NCBI RefSeq assembly: GCF_021246465.1
Contig: NZ_JAHRHK010000003.1
Coordinates: 115,025-179,024 of the forward strand
Direction of reading: 5' to 3'
DNA length: 64,000 nt
DNA from: Nocardioides sp. R-C-SC26
GTDB lineage: Bacteria > Actinomycetota > Actinomycetes > Propionibacteriales > Nocardioidaceae
Shown: positions 41,968 through 50,840 of the stretch, one piece after another
Position numbering within the stretch: the stretch's first letter is position 1
Layout of the letters: each line of letters begins with the position of its first letter
Notes under the pieces: model-generated
Databases searched by the model: none
Told to the model about the DNA's origin: nothing
The model's input: the letters and a program-made list of their open reading frames with translations, nothing else
Position numbers and translations under genes: made by a program

Positions 41968-43408
41968 CGGGCAGGGCCTTCAACGTGGCCCGCGTCGCCG
42001 GGTCGAGCAGCTCGAAGGGGTCCGTGGCTTGGGCGGCGATCGCTTCGGCCGCCGCGCGCTGCTCCTCGCGAGCCTCCTCCACCGCCGCCTGGGCGTCGGT
42101 TCGGGACCAGCCGAGGAACTTCTCGGCGGCGGTGACGACCCCGATCCCTGAGGCGACGGCCTTCTGGAAGGCGTCGACCGCCTGAGCCTCCAGGCGGGTG
42201 TTCTCGTCCTCCCACAGCGGCTTCACACGACCGGAGTGGCCCTCCATGCGGGCGGCCTGGGTGAGCCAACGCCGCCACGCCTGGTTGAAGGTCCCCTTGC
42301 GCCCGATGCCAGAGATGCGGCGCACCATCGGTGCCTCGTCGACCTTGAGCAGCTCGGCCGACATGTGCGACTTCAGGTCCAACGCGTAGTAGGTCGAGGC
42401 GACCTTCGTCGCGGTGCGCAGGTTGGCGCGCGCGTGGTTGGCCCAGGTGACGAAGGTGTCGAGGGTGGCCGGCGTGAGCTGGCCGAACTTCACGCCCTCG
42501 CCTCCGAACCACATGTGGTCCGCGCGGGGGTTGAAGCCGACGTATGGCTTGCCGGTCTTCGGGTCCAGCAGCGGCATCGTCGGGTCCTTGGGGTCCCGCT
42601 GCTGCTTCCAGCCTTCGGCGTAGCGGATCGGGACCGCTCCGAAGTGGCCCGCGAAGACCATCAGACCCTCGATCAGGTCGACCAGGTCGACCAGCGTGGT
42701 GACCCGCTCGATCTCGCTCGCCGGGGGCTTCAGCAGCCGCGGCTGGTGCTCGAACGCCACCACCTGCACCTGCTGATCGCTGGGGCGCTCGTCGCCGGCG
42801 ACGGTCCAGTTGCTCCACTCCTCGGAGCCCTCCGGGTCCGGCGCGACGATGTCGGAACGCACCATCGGGATCACTCGGCCCGGCAGCCGAAGCTCGCCGT
42901 GCCACTTCCCCGTCCACTCGTCGGCCCACCGCTTGAAGTAGGCGTCGACGTCGTAGGGCGGACCCTGCATGCGGTGCACAGCGGCCTGCTCGGTGGACTC
43001 GATCGTGAGGATCGCCCGCCGGCCGTCAGTGGCACGGCTGAGCACCCCGAACGCAGCGGAGCGGATCAGCGCCTCCAGATGCCCGTGGCGGTGCATCACG
43101 TCGAGGTCGTTGTCCTCCCACGCATCGTTGACTGCCTTCTCGGTGTCCTTGTCGTCGGAGGTGCATCCGAGGAGGGTCAGGCGCTCGGCGAGCGCGTCGA
43201 CGCCGATCGCGGCCGAGCCGGTGCGGGGTGCTTCGAGCGTTGCCTTGAGCAGGTTGTCGGCCGAGGCGCCGTAGACCTCGCGGTACTCCTGCGCGATGAA
43301 CGGCAGCACGTACTCGTTGGCGTAGCGCTGCTCGAACGGCTTGGCGTAGGTCTGCTGCTCCTCGATCTTCGCTTCGAGGCGCTTGACCCACTGGATGATC
43401 GTCGGCAC
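41936..43408 (-). CDS. portal protein (SPP1 gp6-like)
   Basis: 490 aa dodecameric DNA-entry ring. It has the typical order of an N-terminal helical wing (FEQRYANEYVLPFIAQEYRE), a beta wing, a stem/crown (VDLIEGLMVFAGHFGAVPIR) and a Glu/Ala-rich C-terminal barrel (AAVEEAREEQRAAAEAIAAQ). GTG start. Lies directly after TerL. Confidence 0.92.
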   Translation of the reverse strand: MPTIIQWVKRLEAKIEEQQTYAKPFEQRYANEYVLPFIAQEYREVYGASADNLLKATLEAPRTGSAAIGVDALAERLTLLGCTSDDKDTEKAVNDAWEDNDLDVMHRHGHLEALIRSAAFGVLSRATDGRRAILTIESTEQAAVHRMQGPPYDVDAYFKRWADEWTGKWHGELRLPGRVIPMVRSDIVAPDPEGSEEWSNWTVAGDERPSDQQVQVVAFEHQPRLLKPPASEIERVTTLVDLVDLIEGLMVFAGHFGAVPIRYAEGWKQQRDPKDPTMPLLDPKTGKPYVGFNPRADHMWFGGEGVKFGQLTPATLDTFVTWANHARANLRTATKVASTYYALDLKSHMSAELLKVDEAPMVRRISGIGRKGTFNQAWRRWLTQAARMEGHSGRVKPLWEDENTRLEAQAVDAFQKAVASGIGVVTAAEKFLGWSRTDAQAAVEEAREEQRAAAEAIAAQATDPFELLDPATRATLKALPGGLEPSATGS

Positions 43409-43421
43409 CGCGCACCCCCGC

Positions 43422-45158
43422 TCACATCGAGAAGTTCAGCTGCGGGAGCTCCTGCTCCCGTGCTCCGCCACGAACCACACCGTCGAGCGCGGTCACCGCG
43501 GCCTGGATGCCGTCGATCCGCGTGCTGGACTTCTTGCGGTCGGGCTTGACCGGCCGGATGTTGTCGTAGCCGTCGTTCTTGATCTCCACCACAGATGCCA
43601 TCCACCGCAGCACCGGGTTCGCGCCGTGGCGGAACTTCGCCGACCCCAGCAGCCGCTCCAGCTCCTTGCACGCCGGCGAGAGGCCCATGAACGTCTGCGC
43701 GACGGGCACGACGTCCAGACCCTCCATCTCGGCGTCGAGCTCTTGAACCATCTGGCCGGCGAACATGCGGTCGTAGGAGACGCGCTGCATGTCGAAGTGG
43801 CGGCAGTCGCTGATCACCGTGGACTTGATCGCCGAGTAGTCGATGACGTCGCCGTCGGTGGCGGTCACGAAGCCTTCGTCGATCCACCGTTGCAGGGGGA
43901 CCTGCAGCTTGGCCTGGAGAACCTCGACGCGGTCGCCGGGCACCCAGAACCGGGTGAGCAGGTCGTACTCGCCGGCGCGCTCGGCCTCGACCCACACCGC
44001 CCAGGCCGAGAAGTCCGAGACCGCCGAGAGGTCGAGCCCTCCCCACGCTCGGCGGCCCCGCAGGCGCGGGCGACTGACCGGTGCGGAAGCGTGCTCCTCG
44101 TCCCACTTGGCCAGGTCGAGCCACTTCATCTGGTCGCGCGTGCGCAGATTCAGCGACAACCGCAGGTAGGTCGGCAGGTACGTCGGGGTGTTCTTGGCCT
44201 TGTTCGCCTCGCCACGCAGATAGGTCCACGTCGGCGACTTCCCCGCGCCCGGGTTGGCCTTGGCCATCGTTGCCTCGGAGAACGGGTCGTCGCTCTCCTC
44301 GGCGGCCCAGATCACGCCGTAGTGCGTCGGGTCCTCGATGACGCTGTTGGCGACGTTGCGGGTGTAGGTGTGCTTCTCGTCGTAGATCGTGTCTTCCTCG
44401 GCCTCGTCGGCCGTGGTGATGAAGATGATCAACGGCTGGTCACGAGCACCGACACCGGTCTCGATCGCCTCGACGAGCGCCCGACGCAGACGCAACGTGT
44501 GCACCTCGTCGATCACCGCGCCGGAGACGTTGAGGCCGTGAGCGGTCTCAGCGACGCGCGAGAGGACCCGCAGGATGCTGCCGTTGCGCGGCACCCGCAC
44601 GACTTCCTTCAGCGGCTCGATCCGCTTGCGGGCCGAGGGCGCGGTCATCAGCATCCGCTTGGCGTCCTCGAACACCCGCCCGGCCTGCAGCGTCGAGCCG
44701 GCCGCGTTGTACACCTCGGCGCCGGCCTCGCCATCGGCGAGAAGCAGCACGCCCGAGATGCCTGATGCGAAGGTGCTCTTGCCGTTCTTGCGTGGGATCT
44801 CGATCCACACCTGGCGGATCACGCGCACGACGCGGTCGACCTCGGCGTCGTAGTAGACCCAGCCGAAGATCGGTGCGAGAACCCACACGATCTGCCACGG
44901 GTCGAGGCCTTCGCCGACCCGCATGCGGACGCCCGCCCAGCGGCCCTTGGTGTGCCGGAACGCGCCGATCGCGCGCAACGCCTTCCGCGCCCGATCGACG
45001 TCGTAGTAGGCGTCGGGGTGCTGGTCGGCTTGGAATGCAACGACGAGCGGCCGGCGGGCGAGAGCCGCCTCGATGTCCTCCTCGGTCAGCCCGAGTTCGA
45101 GCAGCGCCTCGCGCGGGACCGGGAGAGTGTCGTCAGTCGTCGAACGGGTCGTCGTCAT
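43422..45158 (-). CDS. terminase large subunit
   Basis: 578 aa packaging motor. The ATPase P-loop is PRKNGKST (K124-K127), Walker B is GAVIDEVH (D217, E218) and the coupling region is FITTADEAEEDTIYDEK. The C-terminal RNase H-like nuclease has WGGLDLSAVSDFSAWA with acidic residues and a later D in YSAIKSTVISDCRHFD. Complete. Overlaps the small subunit by 26 bp. Confidence 0.95.
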   Translation of the reverse strand: MTTTRSTTDDTLPVPREALLELGLTEEDIEAALARRPLVVAFQADQHPDAYYDVDRARKALRAIGAFRHTKGRWAGVRMRVGEGLDPWQIVWVLAPIFGWVYYDAEVDRVVRVIRQVWIEIPRKNGKSTFASGISGVLLLADGEAGAEVYNAAGSTLQAGRVFEDAKRMLMTAPSARKRIEPLKEVVRVPRNGSILRVLSRVAETAHGLNVSGAVIDEVHTLRLRRALVEAIETGVGARDQPLIIFITTADEAEEDTIYDEKHTYTRNVANSVIEDPTHYGVIWAAEESDDPFSEATMAKANPGAGKSPTWTYLRGEANKAKNTPTYLPTYLRLSLNLRTRDQMKWLDLAKWDEEHASAPVSRPRLRGRRAWGGLDLSAVSDFSAWAVWVEAERAGEYDLLTRFWVPGDRVEVLQAKLQVPLQRWIDEGFVTATDGDVIDYSAIKSTVISDCRHFDMQRVSYDRMFAGQMVQELDAEMEGLDVVPVAQTFMGLSPACKELERLLGSAKFRHGANPVLRWMASVVEIKNDGYDNIRPVKPDRKKSSTRIDGIQAAVTALDGVVRGGAREQELPQLNFSM

Positions 45159-45603
45159 CCGGACCGTCCGGACGCGAGAGCCCAGCGGCGGCCCGCGGCG
45201 AGAGCCCGAGCTCGCCGACGAGCGACCGGAAGTGCGACCGGTACTGGTTGAGGACCGTCGTGCGGGGGTTCTTCACCAGGCCGCCCTTGGCACCCTCGAT
45301 GAGCATGCCCTCCTTGGTCAGCGCCTTCTCGTTCTGCACGATGCGCGCCCAGGTGACGCAGAAGTCGACGAGCGTCTCCTGCTGCTCACCGACCAGACCG
45401 ACACTGCGCGAGAGCGACGGCGCCAGCTTGCGCCACAACGCACGCGCACGATCGGCCTCGGCCCGGTCCAGCATGCTCGTCCACGACGGCTCCCGGAGCT
45501 CGCTCGGCGGCATCACCACCGAGTCCTTCAGCGAGCGCTTCCCAGGGTTGCCCTCACGCACGGCAGCCAGGTGCGGCTTGCGGTTGTGGCCTCCAGAGCC
45601 CAT
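45133..45603 (-). CDS. terminase small subunit (P27 family)
   Basis: 156 aa. The P27-type N-terminus (KPHLAAVREGNPGKRSLKDS) and LVDFCVTWARIVQNEKALTK fit the family that recognises pac/cos DNA. The start is ATG 45,603, behind GGGGGTGG. Confidence 0.9.
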   Translation of the reverse strand: MGSGGHNRKPHLAAVREGNPGKRSLKDSVVMPPSELREPSWTSMLDRAEADRARALWRKLAPSLSRSVGLVGEQQETLVDFCVTWARIVQNEKALTKEGMLIEGAKGGLVKNPRTTVLNQYRSHFRSLVGELGLSPRAAAGLSRPDGPDDDDPFDD

Positions 45604-45690
45604 CGAGACCACCCCCTAGCCGGGACCAAAATCGGGTTTGCTGCGGGTGTACGAAATAGCCTCCCCCGCGGTCCTCACGGCCGAGGGGCC

Positions 45691-46062
45691 CTAGGGGGTC
45701 GCCCCCACCCCTCGACGGTGGACACGATGCGGGCAGCGACGCTCACCCGGCGCCGCTCGGCGCTTCGCGGTGGCGTAGTTGCAGGGCGGGCACTCGGGAC
45801 CGTGGTAGACGCGGCGGTCGTTGTCGCAGTGGCCGAGCGTCCAGTTGTCCGAGTCGATCGGCCGGTCGCATCGCCAGCATCGGTAGGTCTCGCCAGCATC
45901 CATCCTGGCCTGATGCTTGGCCCTCAGACGCTCGTGGCGGGCGCCGTAGCCACGCTGCTGCCTGCTCCCGCGCTGCTCCTCCCGAGCACGCCGGTGCACC
46001 GCGCAGTCGCTGCGGTTCGGGCAGCCAGGCGAGCGACATGGACCGAGAATTCGCGAGGGCAC
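45691..46062 (-). CDS. HNH endonuclease
   Basis: 123 aa. CWRCDRP, then LGHCDNDRRVYHGPECPPCN gives the HNH core with two zinc CxxC pairs. HNH proteins upstream of P27 terminase are needed for genome cutting during packaging in several phages. The start is GTG 46,062, with AGGAGG 4 nt upstream. It is probably the first gene of the late operon. Between 46,063 and 46,228 lies the divergent control region facing the TIR gene; only a weak TTGACT element is seen on the minus strand. Confidence 0.85.
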   Translation of the reverse strand: MPSRILGPCRSPGCPNRSDCAVHRRAREEQRGSRQQRGYGARHERLRAKHQARMDAGETYRCWRCDRPIDSDNWTLGHCDNDRRVYHGPECPPCNYATAKRRAAPGERRCPHRVHRRGVGATP

Positions 46063-46228
46063 GGTCCCTCCTGAAATCACTCGCGGACGAGGCCTTCACC
46101 GTGATGAAGAGACACCTCGTCCGTCTGCAAACGATGGTGACAGAGGCGGCGCGGACAAGTCAAACCCCTCGGCCGCTATCCATTCGAAACCGTGCGGACG
46201 CTCGTGGCAGTGCCCTATGTTCCGCCGT

Positions 46229-47128
46229 GTGCCCGACGTACTTCCGCTCAAGGTATTCATCAGTTGGTCCAAGCCACCGACAGACACGATCGCGAGTGCC
46301 CTGAGCAGACTCTTGAGGCACATGTTCGACAACGTCGAACCCTTCGTGTCCAGGGATGACATCAGCCTCGGGGCACTAGGAGCAGCGGAGATTCAGAACC
46401 AGCTCGCTCAAACATCGTTCGGGATCATCGTCGTTACGCGCCAGAACCAGGCCGAACCTTGGCTCAACTTCGAAGCCGGCGCACTCGCAAAGACAGTGAC
46501 TGACGGCACGACGAGCGTCGTTCCACTGCTCATCGATATGTCGGACCCCTCACAGCTCCGGGGCCCGATGTCAGGACTCCAGTCTCACGCCGCCACCGAA
46601 GCCGGAGTACGTCGCCTGGTCAACCAGATTGGCGACGTCGTCAGCGCTCGACCGGAGGCGGTTGATGGCCGCTGGGCTGGCGCATGGGCGGAGTTCTCAC
46701 TCCTCCTCGATGAGTCGCGCGAGCACCTAGCGCAAGAGCCTGTTGAAGATCGAACGCTTGAAGACATGGTGCAGGAGTTGCTGGCTCTCACCCGCAACCA
46801 GGCCCGGGCCAGGCCGGCGGAAGATGAAACCTTCTCGGCACTCCGAGATCATCTACGAGGAGAGTCGTTCACGCCCTATCGAGCGGTGAGTGATGCCCTT
46901 GAAGAGGAGCTACGGGATCTCGACGTCGAAGACTTCGCCATCAAGGTCAGGCGATCACGTAAGCCCGAAGGTGGTTCGACTTGGACCGCTATCGTCGAAT
47001 TGCCCTCTCCGCTCAGCCTGAACGTCATGAGCACGCTGAGCAGTCGACTCCCAGCCAATCCGATCCTTAGGGACGCCCGCTTAATCTTCGAGCACACGGA
47101 TAAGTCGCCTCGGGTTCGCATCCCCTGA
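46229..47128 (+). CDS. TIR-domain protein, probable anti-phage defence cargo
   Basis: 299 aa. The TIR domain is at about residues 5-135: KVFISWSK at strand A, RDDISLGAL (BB loop), and WLNFEAGALAK with the putative catalytic Glu82. The C-terminal 170 residues (helical, then beta) do not resemble a known sensor. TIR enzymes cleave NAD+ in bacterial abortive infection. It is encoded against the late/early gene direction, in lower-GC sequence. A leaderless GTG start lies 7 nt after TATGTT; ATG 46,217 would overlap the -10 box. No partner gene follows. Confidence 0.82.
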   Translation: MPDVLPLKVFISWSKPPTDTIASALSRLLRHMFDNVEPFVSRDDISLGALGAAEIQNQLAQTSFGIIVVTRQNQAEPWLNFEAGALAKTVTDGTTSVVPLLIDMSDPSQLRGPMSGLQSHAATEAGVRRLVNQIGDVVSARPEAVDGRWAGAWAEFSLLLDESREHLAQEPVEDRTLEDMVQELLALTRNQARARPAEDETFSALRDHLRGESFTPYRAVSDALEEELRDLDVEDFAIKVRRSRKPEGGSTWTAIVELPSPLSLNVMSTLSSRLPANPILRDARLIFEHTDKSPRVRIP

Positions 47129-47139
47129 CCTATTAGGCG

Positions 47140-47170
47140 GATCGTCAGACACGTTCGCTAACGGACGATC
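47140..47170. terminator. stem-loop between TIR gene and early operon end
   Basis: GATCGTC/GACGATC arms with flanking GGCGG/CCGCC lie between the convergent ends of the TIR gene and the early operon. Likely a bidirectional terminator. Confidence 0.6.
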
Positions 47171-47307
47171 ACCGCCGCGCCGCCCTCGAGGCTGGTGCGT
47201 TGTGTCAGGCCGGTGACGGCCTGGGTGGCGGAGAGCATCACGAAGTGGTGGCTGGGCATGGCGCGCAGCTCCTCGATGAACTCCTCGACGGTCATGGGTC
47301 GGGTCAT
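47158..47307 (-). CDS. 49-aa hypothetical protein
   Basis: 49 aa. The amphipathic N-terminal helix (MTVEEFIEELRAMPSHHFVM) and GAGGAG 8 nt before the ATG support it. Last gene of the early operon. Unassigned. Confidence 0.55.
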   Translation of the reverse strand: MTRPMTVEEFIEELRAMPSHHFVMLSATQAVTGLTQRTSLEGGAAVIVR

Positions 47308-47309
47308 GG

Positions 47310-48470
47310 TCAGGCTCCTCGCTTGGTGGTGGCGCGTCGGGTGCGGGTCTGGGTCTGGTCGCAGCCCTCGTACTCGCATGAGCGGATGAGGTGGACGACG
47401 TCGGTGTCGGGCTGGGCGGCCTGGGGCTTCCACTTCGACCAGGCGTGCTGGTGCCGAGCGGTGTGCGCCAGGAGCCGCGTGTAGACGGCGCCGAACCGGT
47501 AGCGGCCCGCGACGTCGGGGCTGATCTCGCCACGAGCGGCCCACTGGTTGATGCGCTTGCGGATCACCTCTGCGGTGCCGGTGACCTGGTCAGATGAGAG
47601 GTAGCCGCACAGGTGTGCGATCTCGGCCGCGGTGCAGCGTCGGTCGTCGAGCTCGGCGAGCAGCCGCTCCCGCACGGGCGCCGCCTCGACCTTGGATCCG
47701 CAGGCCCGGCAGCGTGCCCAGAATGCGCCACGGCGCGCGGTCAGCACCCCCTGCTCACAGTCGCCGAGTGGGCAGTCGCCGAGCTCGATGAGACGCGGCT
47801 CGGGCTCGAGGCGGTGCAGGGCCATGTCGACGGCGGTCGCGACCTCGGTCGGGATGTCCTCGGTGAGCGGTGAGGTGGCCATAGCGTCGACTCGCCAGGT
47901 CAGCCAGTCCGCCATCGCCGGCACGTCGCCGGGATGGGGGCGGCCGACGTGCGGGCTGGAGTGGGTGAGGTCGGCCTGGAGGCAGGCGAGCACGGCGTGC
48001 CGCAGGACCTTGCGGAGTTCGTCGCGCGCGGCGATGACACCCGGGCGGATCACGAGCGGCTGTGACTTCTTCCCGCCCTTGCCGCCGCCGGCGGTGGAGT
48101 AGTCCATGCCGCCGAGACCGGTGCGGGCCTGGTGGAGCTGCACCACGATGAACGGCACCGTCCGCAGGATCAGCGCGAGCGCGTCGAGGCAGTGGTCGCA
48201 CACGTTCGCGCCGTCACGGCCTGGTCGCTCGCACTTCCCGATGTCGCGGATCGCTCGGTCGACGTCACGGAACGCGCCCGGTGTCGCGGCGGTGCGCACC
48301 ATCCGACGCTCGACGACGATCTCGCTGATCGACCGCGGCGTCGACGTCGACGTCGATGACGGCGGGGAGGTCGCCGGCGGCGGAGGGGCGGCAGGGTCGT
48401 GGCCGCACCACTCGCACGGCCCGTCGCCACGTCGGACGACCCGACAGCGGTCGCACACCTCGGTCACCAC
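47310..48470 (-). CDS. zinc-ribbon / winged-helix phage protein
   Basis: 386 aa. N-terminal zinc ribbon (CDRCRVVRRGDGPCEWCG), a disordered Pro/Ser/Thr linker, a helical core, a second ribbon (CPLGDCEQGVL...CRACGSK, about 245-270) and a C-terminal winged-helix segment (TAAEIAHLCGYLSS...VIRKRINQWAARGEI). The architecture occurs in actinophage early genes of unknown role; DNA binding is plausible. GTG start with GGGAG 7 nt upstream. Confidence 0.7.
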   Translation of the reverse strand: MVTEVCDRCRVVRRGDGPCEWCGHDPAAPPPPATSPPSSTSTSTPRSISEIVVERRMVRTAATPGAFRDVDRAIRDIGKCERPGRDGANVCDHCLDALALILRTVPFIVVQLHQARTGLGGMDYSTAGGGKGGKKSQPLVIRPGVIAARDELRKVLRHAVLACLQADLTHSSPHVGRPHPGDVPAMADWLTWRVDAMATSPLTEDIPTEVATAVDMALHRLEPEPRLIELGDCPLGDCEQGVLTARRGAFWARCRACGSKVEAAPVRERLLAELDDRRCTAAEIAHLCGYLSSDQVTGTAEVIRKRINQWAARGEISPDVAGRYRFGAVYTRLLAHTARHQHAWSKWKPQAAQPDTDVVHLIRSCEYEGCDQTQTRTRRATTKRGA

Positions 48471-48664
48471 TTCTTGCTCCCTCGTCGTCCGGTCTTCTTC
48501 CTGGTCCCGCCGACGTGCCAGGCGCCGCAGCGGCGCTGGTAGACGTGCTGGGCCCAGGTCCCCGCTCGGCCCTCGGCACGGCGGAGCTGGTGCAGGTGAT
48601 CCATCGCGGCCTGGTGGGTCGCGTGGGCTCGTTTCGTCGGGGTGGGGCATCGCCGTCTGCTCAT
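48464..48664 (-). CDS. small basic phage protein
   Basis: 66 aa. CPTPTKRAHATHQAAMDHLH and a terminal CGAWHVGGTRKK are typical of small actinophage zinc-finger-like proteins. ATGA coupling with the upstream HNH gene. Function unknown. Confidence 0.65.
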   Translation of the reverse strand: MSRRRCPTPTKRAHATHQAAMDHLHQLRRAEGRAGTWAQHVYQRRCGAWHVGGTRKKTGRRGSKKW

Positions 48665-49962
48665 CACGGGTCCTCGGGTCGGTCGGTCGTCTCGACGGGG
48701 CGGTCGATCGACGACGGAGGCCGCGCTGCGGGTCGCGAGGTGCTCGCGGTGTCCGCGCTGCTGGCCGACGTCGGATCGGGGTCGCTCGTCGAGACCGGTG
48801 CGGTGGGGCGGGAACCTGCTCGTCGTCCTCTGCGGGCGCGACGACGTCCAGACCTCCCTGGGTTGGGATCTGCGGGTTGGGCAGGTCCGTCGGGTGCCGG
48901 TGGGCTGTGAGCTGCAGGTGGGCTGTGGGCGGTGCAGCCGCTACCCGCACCGTCCCTGTCCTGCCCTACCTGACCAGAACCCGTCCCGTCCCGACCCGAC
49001 CCGGCAGAACCCATTCCGAGAGAGTCCGATATCGAGTTCCCCGGCATATTTCGCGGCACATTTTCCGCGGCGTCTGCCGGGTCGCCTGGCCGGCCGTGGG
49101 GCGATGCGGGGTCGCGGGTCGCGCCAGTGGGCGCGGTGTCCGCGGTCGCGTCAGCCTGGTGGCCGGTGGCGTCCGGGTCGGGTCGGGTGGGTGGCGCTGG
49201 CTCCCGGTGCGGTGTCGAAGCATCGCCGTCGACGGTGGTGGGCCGCGCTGCGGGTCGCGAGGTGCTCGCGGTGTCCGCGCTGCTGGCTCCACGGCTGTCG
49301 GGGGTGATGTTCGGTCGCGTCGGGTAGCCGTTCTCGGTGAGGAAGTCGGCGGTCTTCGTGCTGTAGTTGGGGACGGCGGGCACGGGCCGCAGCGGGTGGT
49401 CCTCGTCCCACTGCGGGTTGTTCCTCCGGGCGCCGTTGCAGCGCCGGCATGCGACGACGAAGGTGTCGACGGTGGCGGCCTTGCCCGGCTCGCGGTGGTC
49501 GAGCTCGGCTGAGCGGTTGGACTTGCGTCCGAGCCACTGCACGAGCACCCCGCAGTAGCGGCAGTTGTCGCCGTCGCGCCGGCGCACGGGCACCGTGAGC
49601 GCGAGCTCGCGGATGTCCCGGTTCCGCTGCCGGTCCCACTCGACTTCGGCCTTGGTGCGGATGTGGATGAACTCGTCGTCCTTGACGATCTCCCAGTGGT
49701 CGATCCCGTCGACCGGGCACACCTTCAGCAGGCCAGCGCGGAGACACCACTCGACGAGCTTCGGTGTGCGGGCGCCACCGAACATCGCCGCGGTGCCCGG
49801 GTCGATCCGGTAGTCCGTCAGGTGCGCGGCCGACTGGATCGCGCACGCCATCAACCACCCGAACACCTCGCGCACCGCGCGCTCGTCCGCGCCCGGGTAC
49901 CCAGCGATCTGCATCATCGTCGGGTACGTCGAGGCCTGGTCGCCTACGCGCAACCATGGCAC
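48664..49962 (-). CDS. HNH-containing putative replication-region protein
   Basis: 432 aa. The N-terminal 110 residues resemble phage replisome-organizer winged helices (FGWLMACAIQSAAHLTDY). An HNH nuclease module follows (CRYCGVLV...AELDHREPG...VVACRRCNGARRNN, about 130-180). The C-terminal 230 residues are Pro/Ser/Thr/Arg-rich and disordered. The two SSADTASTSRPAAR copies there come from a 47-bp DNA duplication. GTG start. Either a homing-type nuclease or a replication-region factor. Confidence 0.7.
   Translation of the reverse strand: MPWLRVGDQASTYPTMMQIAGYPGADERAVREVFGWLMACAIQSAAHLTDYRIDPGTAAMFGGARTPKLVEWCLRAGLLKVCPVDGIDHWEIVKDDEFIHIRTKAEVEWDRQRNRDIRELALTVPVRRRDGDNCRYCGVLVQWLGRKSNRSAELDHREPGKAATVDTFVVACRRCNGARRNNPQWDEDHPLRPVPAVPNYSTKTADFLTENGYPTRPNITPDSRGASSADTASTSRPAARPTTVDGDASTPHREPAPPTRPDPDATGHQADATADTAPTGATRDPASPHGRPGDPADAAENVPRNMPGNSISDSLGMGSAGSGRDGTGSGQVGQDRDGAGSGCTAHSPPAAHSPPAPDGPAQPADPNPGRSGRRRARRGRRAGSRPTAPVSTSDPDPTSASSADTASTSRPAARPPSSIDRPVETTDRPEDP
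48719..48765. repeat. 47-bp direct repeat, copy 1
   Basis: 47 nt identical to 49,241-49,287, 522 bp apart in the same reading frame of the HNH gene. Perfect identity points to a recent duplication or gene-conversion event. Recombination between the copies would delete 174 codons in frame. Confidence 0.9.
49241..49287. repeat. 47-bp direct repeat, copy 2
   Basis: Second copy of the repeat at 48,719-48,765. It encodes the same ASSADTASTSRPAAR peptide. Confidence 0.9.
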
Positions 49963-49963
49963 G

Positions 49964-50395
49964 TCAGCCGTCCTCTCGGGTGGTGGGGATCTCGTCGAGC
50001 CAGGACGGGTCCTGGTCGATGAGCAGGAACCGGATCCGGTAGATCCCGGTCTTGTCGGGCTTGGGGTCGCGCAGGTGGGTGGGGCCGAGCACGGTGCGGC
50101 TGTCGTCGTCGGGCCACACGCCGGCGTCGACGAACCCGTCGATCAGCGCCTTCGTCGTCGGTGCAGCGTTCATCGGGTCCGCGCGGCCGAGCTTCGGGTA
50201 GCCGATGTACGCCACGACGTGCGTGGTCCCGAGGTCCCGGATCCGGGCGTTGCGAGCCGAGACGAACCCCAAGCCCCGCAGCGCGCGGGTGTAGGTCGCG
50301 CGCTTCATGTGGTGGAGACGGTCGTTCAGCGAGAGCCACCAGATGTCGGGCACGTCGATCGTCAGCGACCGAGACTGCCGGGAGGCGCCGGTCAT
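49964..50395 (-). CDS. rusA: RusA-family Holliday junction resolvase
   Basis: 143 aa. NDRLHHMKRATYTR at the N-terminus, then the catalytic acidic cluster RADPMNAAPTTKALIDGFVD...WPDDDSR with RusA-type Asp residues. It resolves branched DNA in phage recombination and packaging. One base separates it from the HNH gene. Confidence 0.88.
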   Translation of the reverse strand: MTGASRQSRSLTIDVPDIWWLSLNDRLHHMKRATYTRALRGLGFVSARNARIRDLGTTHVVAYIGYPKLGRADPMNAAPTTKALIDGFVDAGVWPDDDSRTVLGPTHLRDPKPDKTGIYRIRFLLIDQDPSWLDEIPTTREDG

Positions 50396-50640
50396 CGGCG
50401 ATCACCGCCCAGCCCCAGGCGGGCACGCTCCCTGATCTCGGCGTACTTGCGTGCGCGCGTGACGGCGTAGCCCAGCGCCTCCGTCCAGGTCGTGAAGTAG
50501 GCCGAGTACTCGGCCGTCTTCGTCCCGTCGGGGTGGTCGATCGCGAGGTACGCGACAGCGTGCGGCGCGTCGGGGTGCGTCCAGTTGATGCACGCCACCC
50601 GCCAACGGCCGGCGAGCAGCTGCTTCTTTGTCAGGCTCAC
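50392..50640 (-). CDS. 82-aa hypothetical protein
   Basis: 82 aa with a WRVACINWTHPDAPHAVAYL strand pair and a helical, Arg-rich C-terminus (YAVTRARKYAEIRERA). Coupled by GTGA. Unassigned. Confidence 0.6.
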   Translation of the reverse strand: MSLTKKQLLAGRWRVACINWTHPDAPHAVAYLAIDHPDGTKTAEYSAYFTTWTEALGYAVTRARKYAEIRERARLGLGGDRR

Positions 50641-50840
50641 TCGCCACCGCCTTCGGCAGCGTCCTCGCGGAGCGACCACTCGATCAGCGATCCGTCGCAG
50701 CGAACCCCGCGTGCGTGAGGGACGACAGCGTCAGGTCGCACCGAGGTGACGAGCACGTCGGCTTCGTGATCTACGGTGCCGAACACGGTCGTGCACGTGT
50801 GGAAGACCTTGACGTGGTCCCCAGCCTTGAGGTCGCTCAT
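50637..50840 (-). CDS. 67-aa hypothetical protein
   Basis: 67 aa, all-beta (DHVKVFHTCTTVFGTVDHEA), resembling small SH3-like barrel proteins of phage early operons. ATGA coupling upstream. Unassigned. Confidence 0.6.
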   Translation of the reverse strand: MSDLKAGDHVKVFHTCTTVFGTVDHEADVLVTSVRPDAVVPHARGVRCDGSLIEWSLREDAAEGGGE

